DNA from: Bradyrhizobium sp. CCBAU 51765
GTDB taxonomy: Bacteria > Pseudomonadota > Alphaproteobacteria > Rhizobiales > Xanthobacteraceae
NCBI RefSeq assembly: GCF_015291725.1
Contig: NZ_CP030038.1
Span: forward strand, 2,655,001 to 2,719,000
Reading direction: 5' to 3'
Length of the DNA: 64,000 nt
The notes below the pieces were generated by a model that was not told where the DNA came from, ran no database searches, and saw only the letters and a program-made list of their open reading frames with translations. The translations under genes were made by a program, and so were the position numbers. This document shows, piece by piece, positions 46,890 through 55,201 of the stretch (position 1 is the first letter of the stretch; the number at the start of each line of letters is the position of its first letter).

Positions 46890-47004
46890 GATGCGGGCTC
46901 GGGGGGTGGGGAAGCCTGCAATATGGGGCCGGTTCCCGGGAAATCCAGTGCAGTGGCGCCGGTGTGCCATCCGCCATCGTGTCATCGAACAAGAAAAGGG
47001 GGGA

Positions 47005-47034
47005 ACGGGAAAAGGCCGCGGCACGGGCCGCGGC
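47005..47034 (-). terminator. Terminator after DUF892 gene
   Basis: Reading leftward, GCCGCGGC-N4-GCCGCGGC followed by CCTTTTCCC. Confidence 0.7.
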
Positions 47035-47057
47035 GTTTCGTCATTGGCCGGCGCGGG

Positions 47058-47624
47058 TCAGGCCGCGGCGCGGTACTCTTCTTCCGCTTCCAGGTTGATC
47101 ACGGAGGTGGCGAGCTCTGTCAGGGTGTGATCGGTCGCCTCTTCCTCATCCAGCGTCTCCTGGAGCAGCCTTGCTGCGTCCTGCATGCCGAGCTCCTCGG
47201 CCCAGGTGCGGAGCGTGCCGTAGCGGGAGATCTCGTAATGCTCGACAGCCTGGGCGGCCGCGAGCAGCCCCGCATCGAGCGCCGGCGCGCCCTTGAACTC
47301 CTTCATGATCTCGGCGCCCTCGTCGGTAATGCCGTTGATGGCCTCGCAGGGCTTGCCGCGTGCTGGCTTGCCCAGCATCCTGAAGATCTGGTCCAGCCGC
47401 TTGACCTGGCCCTGGGTCTCGCGCAGGTGCTTGTTGAAGGCGGCGGACAGCTCTTTCGACTGCGCTGCCTTCGCCATCTTGGGCAAGGTCTTGATGATCT
47501 TGTTCTCGGCGAAATAGATGTCCTTCAGCGTCTCCAGAAACAGGTCGCTGAGCATCTTCGGGGCCTGACGCGGTCGCCGCGCCGCTGTCTTCCTGGTCGC
47601 GCGCTTCTTTGCTCGTTTAGCCAT
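47058..47624 (-). CDS. DUF892 (YciE/YciF-like) ferritin-like protein
   Basis: 188 residues. A Lys/Arg-rich N-terminus (MAKRAKKRATRKTAARRPRQ) then a four-helix ferritin-like bundle: LFLETLKDIYFAENKIIKTL, AFNKHLRETQGQVKRLDQIF, EHYEISRYGTLRTWAEEL, LQETLDEEEATDHTLTELA. Glu/His positions fit a di-iron site. Induced by stress in relatives; the exact activity is unknown. AGGAGGACG precedes ATG 47624. Confidence 0.92.
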   Translation of the reverse strand: MAKRAKKRATRKTAARRPRQAPKMLSDLFLETLKDIYFAENKIIKTLPKMAKAAQSKELSAAFNKHLRETQGQVKRLDQIFRMLGKPARGKPCEAINGITDEGAEIMKEFKGAPALDAGLLAAAQAVEHYEISRYGTLRTWAEELGMQDAARLLQETLDEEEATDHTLTELATSVINLEAEEEYRAAA

Positions 47625-47734
47625 ACGTCCTCCTCTTGAGGTGACACGGGAAGGCGTCGCCTTCCTCAATCCTCGGGCGATCAAAACCTTCGGAGAACGA
47701 AAGTTCCAAACTGCAACCCGCGTTCGCGGATCGC

Positions 47735-47941
47735 TCAGGTCGGGCGCTTGTACGGGTCTTCCTGGCGCTGCCGCTCTTCCGTCGCGCGATCGAGGCGTGC
47801 CCGCTCGCTGCGGCGCAGGTGGCCGGCCTTCATCACCCCGTAAACGAGGACCCCGCCGAGCACGAACGCGCCGATGAACCAGAGCCAAAGCATCTGAGCC
47901 GAGGCGTGGCCCAAGAGCATGCCAACTCCGCTGTCACTCAT
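47735..47941 (-). CDS. Small inner-membrane protein
   Basis: 68 residues with one clear membrane helix (MLWLWFIGAFVLGGVLVYGV, about 17-36) and a charged cytoplasmic tail (RRSERARLDRATEERQRQED). Similar single-span proteins occur in stress gene neighbourhoods of Bradyrhizobium. Function unknown. 110 bases upstream of the DUF892 gene on the same strand. Confidence 0.7.
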   Translation of the reverse strand: MSDSGVGMLLGHASAQMLWLWFIGAFVLGGVLVYGVMKAGHLRRSERARLDRATEERQRQEDPYKRPT

Positions 47942-48271
47942 GATTGGTCTCCACCGATCTTCATTGCGGTCATGCTGAGCTAAGTCGGCTGTCGAAACCT
48001 CGTTCCATGCACCCTGGGTCGCACTGCAAGTGCCGTGCTCTCGCGCGTTCTCGCGGCCTCCTCAGCGTGGTTCGTGATCACCGCGATTGCTGCGGTCCGG
48101 ACGAGCCTGCCATTGGGCCGCGATAATCCGCAGATTCCTTCATATTTCCATCCCTTTCGTGGTTTGGCAGGGGCGTCGCCGAGATGGAGACGATCCGGGA
48201 CTCTTTCGCTTGCGCTGCCATATTGCTTTGACGTACTTCCGGTCTAACAAGCCCTTCGTCAGGAAATCGCG
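47942..48271. other. Intergenic region, nothing recognised
   Basis: 330 bases between divergent genes. Promoters are expected at both ends (TTTGACG near 48229), but no clear hairpin, repeat or small gene is visible. Confidence 0.5.
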
Positions 48272-48925
48272 ATGTCGATGAGAGCAGACGAACTCGCCAC
48301 AAGACAGGCCATCATCGATGCCTGCCGGCGCATGAACGCGCTCGGCATCAACCAGGGCACCTCGGGCAATATCAGTGTCCGGCATGCGGACGGGCTCCTG
48401 GTCACGCCGACCAGCGTGCCCTATGACGCCATGTCGCCGGACCAGATCGTCTTCATGGCCATGGACGGCACACACGCGCCCGATCAGAAACCGTCCAGCG
48501 AGTGGCGCTTCCATCGCGACATCCTGAAGTCGCGGCCCGACGTCAATGCCGTGGTGCACGCCCATCCGACCTATTGCACCATCCTGGCGATCATGGGCAT
48601 GGAGATTCCGCCCGTGCACTACATGATCGCGGCGGCCGGCGGCGACAGCATCCGCTGCGCGCCCTATGCGACGTTCGGAACGGCGGAGCTGTCCGAACAT
48701 GCGGTGCGGGCGCTGGAAGGCCGGCTTGCCTGCCTGCTCGACCACCACGGCATGATCGCGATCGGCAAGACGCTCGACAAGGCGATGTGGCTCGCCGTCG
48801 AGGTCGAGACGCTGGCGCGGCAATATCACGGCTGCCTCCAGATCGGACGGCCGCCGCTGCTCTCTAGCGACGAGATCGAGCGGGTCCGCCAGCGCATGGC
48901 CGGCTACGGACTGGCGGAACGGTAG
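48272..48925 (+). CDS. Class II aldolase/adducin family protein
   Basis: 217 residues with a FucA/AraD-like zinc aldolase fold. NQGTSGNISVR phosphate-type loop near residue 28, zinc ligands in VVHAHPTYC (two His) and a further His in LLDHHGMIA, and the catalytic Glu in KPSSEWRFH. It likely cleaves a phosphorylated or unphosphorylated sugar acid; the substrate is not predictable. Starts at MSMRADE with AGGA upstream, 13 bases before the CLC gene. Confidence 0.9.
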   Translation: MSMRADELATRQAIIDACRRMNALGINQGTSGNISVRHADGLLVTPTSVPYDAMSPDQIVFMAMDGTHAPDQKPSSEWRFHRDILKSRPDVNAVVHAHPTYCTILAIMGMEIPPVHYMIAAAGGDSIRCAPYATFGTAELSEHAVRALEGRLACLLDHHGMIAIGKTLDKAMWLAVEVETLARQYHGCLQIGRPPLLSSDEIERVRQRMAGYGLAER

Positions 48926-48938
48926 GGGCGGGCAGAGG

Positions 48939-50726
48939 GTGTTCGTGCGGATCAGGCATCTCGTCGATCGCAAGGGGACGAACCGTACCATGGTTCGGCT
49001 GCGCGCCCTGCTGCGCAGCAACGAGTTCTACCTGATCCCGCTTGCGCTCGTGATCGGCACGCTCGCGGGCTCGGTCGTGACGTTGATGGCCCAGATTGCC
49101 CAGCTCGCGCATGTGGTAATCTACGGCATTCCCATTGATGTTCACCTGTCGGCTCACGAGAGCGTCAGCCCGTGGGCGGCGCTGATCGCACCTGCGCTCG
49201 GAGGGCTCTCGCTCGGCATCATGGAATGGTCGCGGCGGCGCATGAAGATCTCGAACGCGGTGGACCCGATCGAGGCCAATGCGCTACGCGGCGGCAATCT
49301 GTCGATGCGCGACAGCGTGGTGGTGTCGAGCCAGACGCTGATCTCCAACGGCTGCGGCGCCTCGGTCGGCCTCGAGGCCGGCTATACCCAGATCGGCTCG
49401 GGAATCGCTTCGCTGCTCGGCAAGTTCTTCAATCTTCGCCGCAACGATCTGCGCCTGATGGTCGGTTGCGGCGCGGCGGCCGCGATCGCGGCGGCGTTCG
49501 GCGCGCCGATCACCGGCGCCTTCTATGCCTGCGAGCTGATCGTCGGCGTCTATTCGGTCGGCAGCGCCGCGCCGATCCTGGCGGCCTCGCTGGCGGGCGC
49601 CCTGACCGCGCAATGGCTGGGCGGTGCACCCTATTCGCTGGAGATCCCGAAGGTCAGCGCCGTCGGCGTCGAGCAGTACCTGGCACTGATCGGGCTCGCC
49701 CTCATCACCAGCGGCGTCGGCATCGCCGTGATGCGCTCCTCGCCGATGTTCGAGCGCCTGTTCGCCTGGATGCCGGTCTGGCTGCGTCCGGTGATCGGCG
49801 GCCTCATCGTCGGCGGCTTCGCGATCATCACGCCGCAGGTGCTGGCAGCCGGCCACGGCGCCATGGTGCTCGATCTCTTTCACGAGATGACGATCGGCCT
49901 GATCGCGCTGGTCATCGCCTTGAAGGTGACGGCCTGCCTGATCTCGCTCGCCTCGGGTTTCCGCGGTGGCCTGTTCTTCGCCTCGCTGTTCGTCGGCAGC
50001 CTGATCGGAAAGTTCTTTGCCGCGGTGCTGCTCCTGATCAGCCCGAACTTCGCGATCGATCCGCTGGTGGCGATGCTGACGGGCATGGCGACGCTCGGTG
50101 TCGCCATCGTCGGCGGTCCCCTGACGATGTCGTTCCTCGTGCTCGAGATGACCCGCAATGTCGACGTCACCGCCGTGGTGCTCGCCGGCTGCATCGTCAC
50201 CTCGATCTGCGTCCGCTTTATGTTCGGCCACTCCTTTTCGACCTGGCGGCTGCATCTGCGCGGCGAGACCATCCGCAGCGCCAACGACGTCGGCTGGCTG
50301 CGCAACCTCACGGTCGAACGGCTGATGCGCTCCGACGTCGGCAAGGTGCCGTCGACCACGACGATCGCAGCGGTCCGCCGCGAGTTCGCGCTGGGCTCGC
50401 GGCCCGGAATCGTGATCGTCAACAATGCGGACGAATATGTCGGGCTCGTCATGCTGCCTGACCTGTTCTCCAATGATCTCGACAGCATCGCGGACGACAT
50501 CCAGGTGATCGAGCTCGCCCGCCTGATCGACATCGTGCTGATCCCGGAAATGAACGTGAAATCGGCGATGGCGGTGTTCGACGAGGCCGAGGCCGAGATG
50601 CTGGCGGTGGTCGATTCCACCGACAGCCGCAAGGTGGTCGGCTTCCTCACCGAGAGCTTCGCCCGCCGCCGCTATGTCGAGGAGATCGACAAGGCGACAA
50701 GGGGCGTGCTTGGGGCGCTCTCGTAA
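48939..50726 (+). CDS. CLC-type chloride channel/transporter with C-terminal CBS domains
   Basis: 595 residues. CLC membrane core (about 30-430) with the modified filter ISNGCGASVGLEAGYTQIGS, where GLEAG replaces GREGP and keeps the gating Glu, and GSGIA; also SGFRGGLFFASLFVG. CBS pair at about 455-580 (LMRSDVGKVPSTTTI, VVDSTDSRKVVGFLTE). It moves chloride or another anion across the inner membrane. GTG 48939 is used here; ATG 48990 is a good alternative start. Confidence 0.9.
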   Translation: MFVRIRHLVDRKGTNRTMVRLRALLRSNEFYLIPLALVIGTLAGSVVTLMAQIAQLAHVVIYGIPIDVHLSAHESVSPWAALIAPALGGLSLGIMEWSRRRMKISNAVDPIEANALRGGNLSMRDSVVVSSQTLISNGCGASVGLEAGYTQIGSGIASLLGKFFNLRRNDLRLMVGCGAAAAIAAAFGAPITGAFYACELIVGVYSVGSAAPILAASLAGALTAQWLGGAPYSLEIPKVSAVGVEQYLALIGLALITSGVGIAVMRSSPMFERLFAWMPVWLRPVIGGLIVGGFAIITPQVLAAGHGAMVLDLFHEMTIGLIALVIALKVTACLISLASGFRGGLFFASLFVGSLIGKFFAAVLLLISPNFAIDPLVAMLTGMATLGVAIVGGPLTMSFLVLEMTRNVDVTAVVLAGCIVTSICVRFMFGHSFSTWRLHLRGETIRSANDVGWLRNLTVERLMRSDVGKVPSTTTIAAVRREFALGSRPGIVIVNNADEYVGLVMLPDLFSNDLDSIADDIQVIELARLIDIVLIPEMNVKSAMAVFDEAEAEMLAVVDSTDSRKVVGFLTESFARRRYVEEIDKATRGVLGALS

Positions 50727-50733
50727 GGATCGG

Positions 50734-50985
50734 CTATCGGCCGGGTGGCGCTGCGACAAGGCAGGCCACGATCCGGCGGACCAGTGGCAGGACCATAAGC
50801 AGCGTCGGAAACGCCACGAGCCAGGACAGCGCCCAGGCGCCTGGCCAGGTCGCCAGGAACGCCGGTGTTGCGCCGAGGCTTCGCAGCGTCGATATGACCG
50901 AGACCACCGCGGTCATGAGGATGGACAGCACGAATGGCATGACGATCGGCGCATAGCGCGCCGGCAGTTTGCGAACCGCAATCAT
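50734..50985 (-). CDS. DUF2798 family membrane protein
   Basis: 83 residues with two membrane segments (PIVMPFVLSILMTAVVSVIS and ALSWLVAFPTLLMVLPLV) and RKLPARYAPIVM at the start, the DUF2798 pattern. Function unknown. Starts at ATG 50985; convergent with the CLC gene, 7 bases away. Confidence 0.8.
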   Translation of the reverse strand: MIAVRKLPARYAPIVMPFVLSILMTAVVSVISTLRSLGATPAFLATWPGAWALSWLVAFPTLLMVLPLVRRIVACLVAAPPGR

Positions 50986-51276
50986 CTGAACTTCTTTCGA
51001 GGAAAAGGACGCGTCGATTACGTTGAACCTTGAAAATTGCATCGATCCCGACGGCGTCGGTTGATGCGTTGGTTCACGTGAAACGCTTACGGCGACCGAG
51101 AAACGGCGCGGCTGTTCATTAACCGCTCAGGTTGGATGGTTCAAGCTGGACCTGATCGTTCGGTTTACAATCGTTCAAAGCGTGGCAGATCGCCGCGATC
51201 ATGAAACTATTTCAATGGTTTGCGCGTTGTAGAGGGTTTGCTTATGTCTTTTTGGCGAGAACAGAGGAAGGTCGAA

Positions 51277-51693
51277 ATGAGTATTGGACCGATGATTTCC
51301 GCAGCCGGCCGCAACACGGTCGTGGCCGCGTTCGCAAGCCTCGCCCTGATCGCGGCCTCCGCATCCCCGTCCACGGCCGCCTCGGCCGGGACACCGGCCG
51401 CGAAGGCGGCCGTCGCCGGCCAGGGCGCGTCTGACGTCACTGATTTCAGCGCAGCCCGGCGTCGCCATTACCACCGACGCGGGCCGAACGCCGCAGGTCT
51501 CGCCTTCATGGGCATGGCGGCAGGTCTGATCGGAGGCGCGATCGCCGAGAGCCGCCGCCGCGAGTACTATGAGAACCGCTACTATTATGGCCCGCGTCCT
51601 TACTATGGCGGCCCGGGCTATTACGGCGGTCCGGGTTACTACGGCGGCGGTCCCAATTATTACGGTCCGGGCTATGGTTACGCGCCGTATTGA
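51277..51693 (+). CDS. Exported Gly/Tyr-rich protein
   Basis: 138 residues: signal peptide (cleavage near STAAS), His/Arg patch (RRRHYHRRGP), a short hydrophobic glycine-zipper-like segment (AAGLAFMGMAAGLIGGAIAE), then repeats of YYGGPGYYGG to the C-terminus. Such Tyr/Gly tails occur in rhizobial surface or periplasmic proteins of unknown role. GGAAGG is 5 bases before ATG 51277; starts at 51244 and 51220 are possible. Strong terminator follows. Confidence 0.8.
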   Translation: MSIGPMISAAGRNTVVAAFASLALIAASASPSTAASAGTPAAKAAVAGQGASDVTDFSAARRRHYHRRGPNAAGLAFMGMAAGLIGGAIAESRRREYYENRYYYGPRPYYGGPGYYGGPGYYGGGPNYYGPGYGYAPY

Positions 51694-51709
51694 GCGGTCG
51701 CGTTCGCCA

Positions 51710-51738
51710 AGGGGCGGTGCTTTGCGCCGCCCCTTTTT
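51710..51738 (+). terminator. Rho-independent terminator
   Basis: AGGGGCGG-TGCTTTGCG-CCGCCCC followed by TTTTT. Confidence 0.92.
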
Positions 51739-51739
51739 G

Positions 51740-52516
51740 ATTTTGGCGTCGTTCACCTCTCCCGCTTGCTTGCGGGAGAGGGAGTGCACCTCCGTCGTTG
51801 CAGCGATCAAGCCTCATCCCATCACGCTTTAATGGGCTTCGCTGGCGATCGGGCTGTTTTGCTACTCTGTCAATCCTATCGCGCGAAAATATTCCACTTT
51901 ACCGAAATTCGGAATTGGCGTATGTGTCGCCCATCCCGGCTCATTCTTGAGGGGCGATTGTGAGGTCGTCACTGTCGCGAGCCGGGCTTGCGGTGGACGC
52001 GGCAGCGTCGTGCACGAGAGGTGAAGGGCAGGGCGGATTGCTCTCCGTGAGCCCGAAGCTGCGTGCGGACGAGCGGCGCTGCCAGGCTTCGTCTCGCCTG
52101 TAAGTTTCCGGCTCCGTCGACAGGGCCGGGAAAACTGCGGCGAAATGGCGGGCCGTGCGTACGGCAAAACCGTGTGGTCCTGGCCGTCGTTGCTACGGTC
52201 AAGCCCTTGCGAATGCGGCAGTCGTGTCAACCGGCGCGGCGCCGGTGAATTTCGCAAGGAGGAGGGAGGCCAGAACGAACTCGGCTCCCGGGAGAGCACG
52301 GCATAAGCCGTCCGACCATCGCGCAGGGAAGGCCGAGTGATTGGCACCACCTGTATGCTGCTGTGCGGTCTCTTTGCGCTACATTTTCGCGCAGCGGACC
52401 GCGGGTGCGAGGTCAGCACCCGGTCTTCCCTGCGCCCTCTTGGCTCGAGAGGGTGAGCGACGAAGCAAAGCTCGGGCGGAATGAGCCGCGAGAACGCGAA
52501 GGCATGTCTGCCATGC
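51740..52516. other. Structured non-coding or relict region
   Basis: About 0.78 kb with no convincing gene. It has a CTCCCGCTTGCTTGCGGGAG hairpin (51759-51778) and a 3' block with paired segments: GCGCAGGGAAG (52321-52331) with CTTCCCTGCGC (52425-52435), GGGTGC (52403-52408) with GCACCC (52416-52421), and CCCTCT (52435-52440) with AGAGGG (52448-52453). An open frame on the minus strand has a Pro/Arg/Ser-rich composition and no domain. From memory, similar stretches recur in Bradyrhizobium genomes, so a dispersed element or RNA is likely. Confidence 0.5.
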
Positions 52517-52599
52517 CGTAGGATGGGTAGAGCCCTTGCGAAACCCATCATGCTTCAGCGCGGAGGATGCGTGATGGGTTTCGCTGCGCTCATCCTACG
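52517..52599. repeat. Palindromic intergenic repeat
   Basis: CGTAGGATG...AAACCCATCA and GTGATGGGTTT...CATCCTACG are inverted arms of a long hairpin of a type common in alphaproteobacteria. The next 302 bases (52600-52901) hold only the promoter region of the purine operon, with nothing else recognised. Confidence 0.75.
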
Positions 52600-52901
52600 A
52601 GTTCTGCGGAGCGGGCCCATCAATCCACAATGCCGCGTGGCCTGGGCCCGGCTCTGCGCCGCAACGCTCCACGCATTGCAGCTTGCGCCGGCGAGCCGGC
52701 GCCCGTTTGCCGGGCAATTCCGCCGGTGGACTCACCTCCCGCAATCCGGTTCAATGGCAACGAGCTTTCAGGCGATCGGGCAGGCCGGGTGGCGTGCCCA
52801 ACTCATACGAGAGCCTCCCGTGCCCTTGCGCGAAGCCCGATGGAGTGCTTTTTGCTGCAAGTTTCCCGCGGGGCGCATCGCCCCCGATCCAGAGAGATGA
52901 G

Positions 52902-53315
52902 ATGAGCAAACTCGTTATCCGCGCCGGCGATTTCACCTTCGATGCCCGTTTCGAGGAGCAGGCGGCGCCCAAGACCGTCGCCGCCTTCCGCAAGGCGCTG
53001 CCGTTCGAAAGCCATATCATCCATGTGCGCTGGAGCGGCGAGGCCGTGTGGATGCCGCTCGGCGACCTCGACTTCGGCGTGGGCTACGAGAACCACACCT
53101 CCTATCCCGCGCCCGGCCAGATCATCCTCTATCCCGGCGGCATCAGCGAGACCGAGATCCTGCTCGCCTATGGCGGCGTGCATTTCGCGAGCAAGATGGG
53201 CCAGCTCGCCGGCAACCATTTCATCACGCTGACCTCGGGCCTGGAGAATCTGGCGACACTGGGCAAGAGCGTGCTGTGGAAGGGCGCGCTGCCGATCCGC
53301 TTCGAGGAAGTCTGA
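52902..53315 (+). CDS. DUF3830 family (cyclophilin-like fold) protein
   Basis: 137 residues: MSKLVIRAGDFTFDARFEEQ, HVRWSGEAVWMPLGD, then ENHTSYPAPGQIILYPGGIS and HFASKMGQLAGNHF. It matches DUF3830, predicted to have a cyclophilin-like barrel without the known isomerase residues. It is the first gene of the ureide operon; the next gene begins right after its stop (TGA-GTG). A role in purine or hydantoin metabolism is suggested by context only. Confidence 0.85.
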   Translation: MSKLVIRAGDFTFDARFEEQAAPKTVAAFRKALPFESHIIHVRWSGEAVWMPLGDLDFGVGYENHTSYPAPGQIILYPGGISETEILLAYGGVHFASKMGQLAGNHFITLTSGLENLATLGKSVLWKGALPIRFEEV

Positions 53316-54251
53316 GTGACTGAGCCCCGCTACCCGCGCGATCTCCGCGGCTACGGCCGCAATCCGCCGCATCCGCAATGGCCCGGCAACGCGCGGGTCG
53401 CGGTGCAGTTCGTCGTCAATTTCGAGGAGGGCGGCGAGAACAACATCCTGCACGGCGACCGCGCCTCGGAAGCGTTTCTGTCCGACGTGCTCGGTGCGCA
53501 GCCCTGGCCGGGCCAGCGCCATGCCAACATCGAATCGATGTTCGAATATGGCTCGCGCGCCGGCTTCTGGCGGCTGTGGCGGATGTTCACCGCGCGCAAC
53601 TGGCCGACCACCGTGTTCGGCGTCGCTACTGCGCTCAAGCGCAATCCCGAGATCGTCGCGGCGATGAAGGAGGCAGGCTGGGACATCGCGAGCCACAGCC
53701 TGAAGTGGATCGAGCACAAGGACATGACGGAAGCGCAGGAGCGCGCCGAGATCGCCGAAGCGATCCGCGTCCATATCGAGGCGACCGGCTCGCGGCCGCT
53801 CGGCTGGTACACCGGGCGCTCCTCGATCAACACCAACCGTCTGTTGATGGAGGAGGGCGGCTTCCTCTATCTCTGCGACTCCTATGCCGACGATCTGCCC
53901 TATTGGGTGAAGGGTCCGGGCGGCAAGCAACTCATCATTCCGTATACGCTGGATGCCAACGACATGCGCTTCATCAACCCGCAAGGGTTTGCCGAAGGCG
54001 AGCAGTTCTACACCTATCTGAAGGACGCCTTCGACGTGCTCTATGCGGAAGGCGAAACCGCTCCGAAGATGATGTCGGTGGGCCTGCACTGCCGCCTCGC
54101 CGGCCGGCCCGGACGCGCAGCGGGCTTGATCCGCTTCCTCGACTATATCGGCAAGCACGAGCGCGTCTGGGTGCCGACGCGGCTGCAGATCGCGCAGCAC
54201 TGGCACGAGAAGCACGGCCATCTTGCCGCCGACGCATTCGAGATCGGATGA
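53316..54251 (+). CDS. puuE: Allantoinase, polysaccharide-deacetylase type
   Basis: 311 residues of the PuuE family, which opens the allantoin ring to allantoate without the metal site of classical allantoinases. RYPRDLRGYGRNPPHPQWPG and VVNFEEGGENNILHGD are family marks; IASHSLKWIEHKDM and the end of the NodB-like barrel (MMSVGLHCRLAGRPGRAAGL) follow. GTG 53316 starts directly after the DUF3830 stop. One base separates its stop from the next start. Confidence 0.92.
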   Translation: MTEPRYPRDLRGYGRNPPHPQWPGNARVAVQFVVNFEEGGENNILHGDRASEAFLSDVLGAQPWPGQRHANIESMFEYGSRAGFWRLWRMFTARNWPTTVFGVATALKRNPEIVAAMKEAGWDIASHSLKWIEHKDMTEAQERAEIAEAIRVHIEATGSRPLGWYTGRSSINTNRLLMEEGGFLYLCDSYADDLPYWVKGPGGKQLIIPYTLDANDMRFINPQGFAEGEQFYTYLKDAFDVLYAEGETAPKMMSVGLHCRLAGRPGRAAGLIRFLDYIGKHERVWVPTRLQIAQHWHEKHGHLAADAFEIG

Positions 54252-54252
54252 G

Positions 54253-55143
54253 ATGATGTCGCAGATTGCGCTGGCCGACCTCAATACTGCAAGCACGGCC
54301 GACTTCGTCGCGGCGCTCGCCAACGTCGTCGAATATTCGCCATGGATCGCCGAGCAGCTCGCGGCAAAGCGGCCGTTTGCCGGCATCAATCAGCTGCACG
54401 CCGCGCTGATGGCGGCGATCCAGAGCGCCGAGCCTGATGTTCAGCTCGCGCTGATCCGGGCGCATCCCGATCTCGCCAACAAGACGCAGCGCGCCGCCGG
54501 CCTCACCGCGGAATCGACCGACGAGCAGAACAGCGCCGGGCTCGACCGGCTGTCGGAGGCCGAATATGCGGCGTTCGAGCGTGCCAACAACGCCTATCGC
54601 GACAAGTTCGGCTTTCCCTATATCGTCTGCGTGCGCCGTCACACCAGGGATTCCGTGCTGCGCGACTTCGAGACGCGACTGCTCAATATCGCCAAGACCG
54701 AGACGCGACGTGCGATCGAGGAAATTGGCCGCATCTCCGCACTGCGGCTGGATCAGCTCGTCATGGCCGATGACAGGCTGAAGGTGCACGGCCGACTGTC
54801 GACCCATGTGCTGGACAATCACATTGGCAAGCCTGCGCCGGGCGTTTCGATCGAGCTCGTGGAGCTCGCGAGCCTTGGCGAGAGCCGCGTCATCGCGCGC
54901 GCGGTGACCAATGCCGACGGGCGCACCGACCAGCCGCTGATAGGCGGTCGCCCGCTGCCGATCGGCCGCTACGAGCTCAGATTCCGCGTTGCCAAATATT
55001 ACGCCGAGCGCAATGTGCCGCTGTCCGATCCGCCGTTTCTCGACGAGATCCCGCTGCGCTTTGCGATCAGCGAGCCGGAAAGCCATTACCACGTGCCGCT
55101 GCTGGTCACGCCCTGGAGCTATTCGACCTATCGCGGCAGCTAA
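54253..55143 (+). CDS. Fused OHCU decarboxylase / 5-hydroxyisourate hydrolase
   Basis: 296 residues with two catalytic domains in reverse pathway order. The N-terminal domain (1-165) is OHCU decarboxylase (UraD-like: IRAHPDLANKTQ, FGFPYIVCVRRHT). The C-terminal domain (about 178-296) is transthyretin-like HIU hydrolase (LSTHVLDNHIGKPAPGV, then SHYHVPLLVTPWSYSTYRGS, with the YRGS end). Together they convert 5-hydroxyisourate to (S)-allantoin, the substrate of PuuE just upstream. ATG 54253; a second ATG follows directly. Confidence 0.94.
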   Translation: MMSQIALADLNTASTADFVAALANVVEYSPWIAEQLAAKRPFAGINQLHAALMAAIQSAEPDVQLALIRAHPDLANKTQRAAGLTAESTDEQNSAGLDRLSEAEYAAFERANNAYRDKFGFPYIVCVRRHTRDSVLRDFETRLLNIAKTETRRAIEEIGRISALRLDQLVMADDRLKVHGRLSTHVLDNHIGKPAPGVSIELVELASLGESRVIARAVTNADGRTDQPLIGGRPLPIGRYELRFRVAKYYAERNVPLSDPPFLDEIPLRFAISEPESHYHVPLLVTPWSYSTYRGS

Positions 55144-55164
55144 AGCACGTCGGTCGGGCGGGCT

Positions 55165-55197
55165 GGTTCACCTCTCCGCTACGGCGAGAGGTGAACC
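55165..55197. terminator. Bidirectional terminator hairpin
   Basis: GGTTCACCTCTC and GAGAGGTGAACC, a 12-bp stem around CGCTACGGC, between convergent operons. Confidence 0.8.
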
Positions 55198-55201
55198 CAC
55201 T

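Noticed and set aside
51862..52551. 229-codon frame on the minus strand in the structured region
   Set aside because: Pro/Arg/Ser-rich, no domain, no Shine-Dalgarno; better explained as non-coding repeat sequence.
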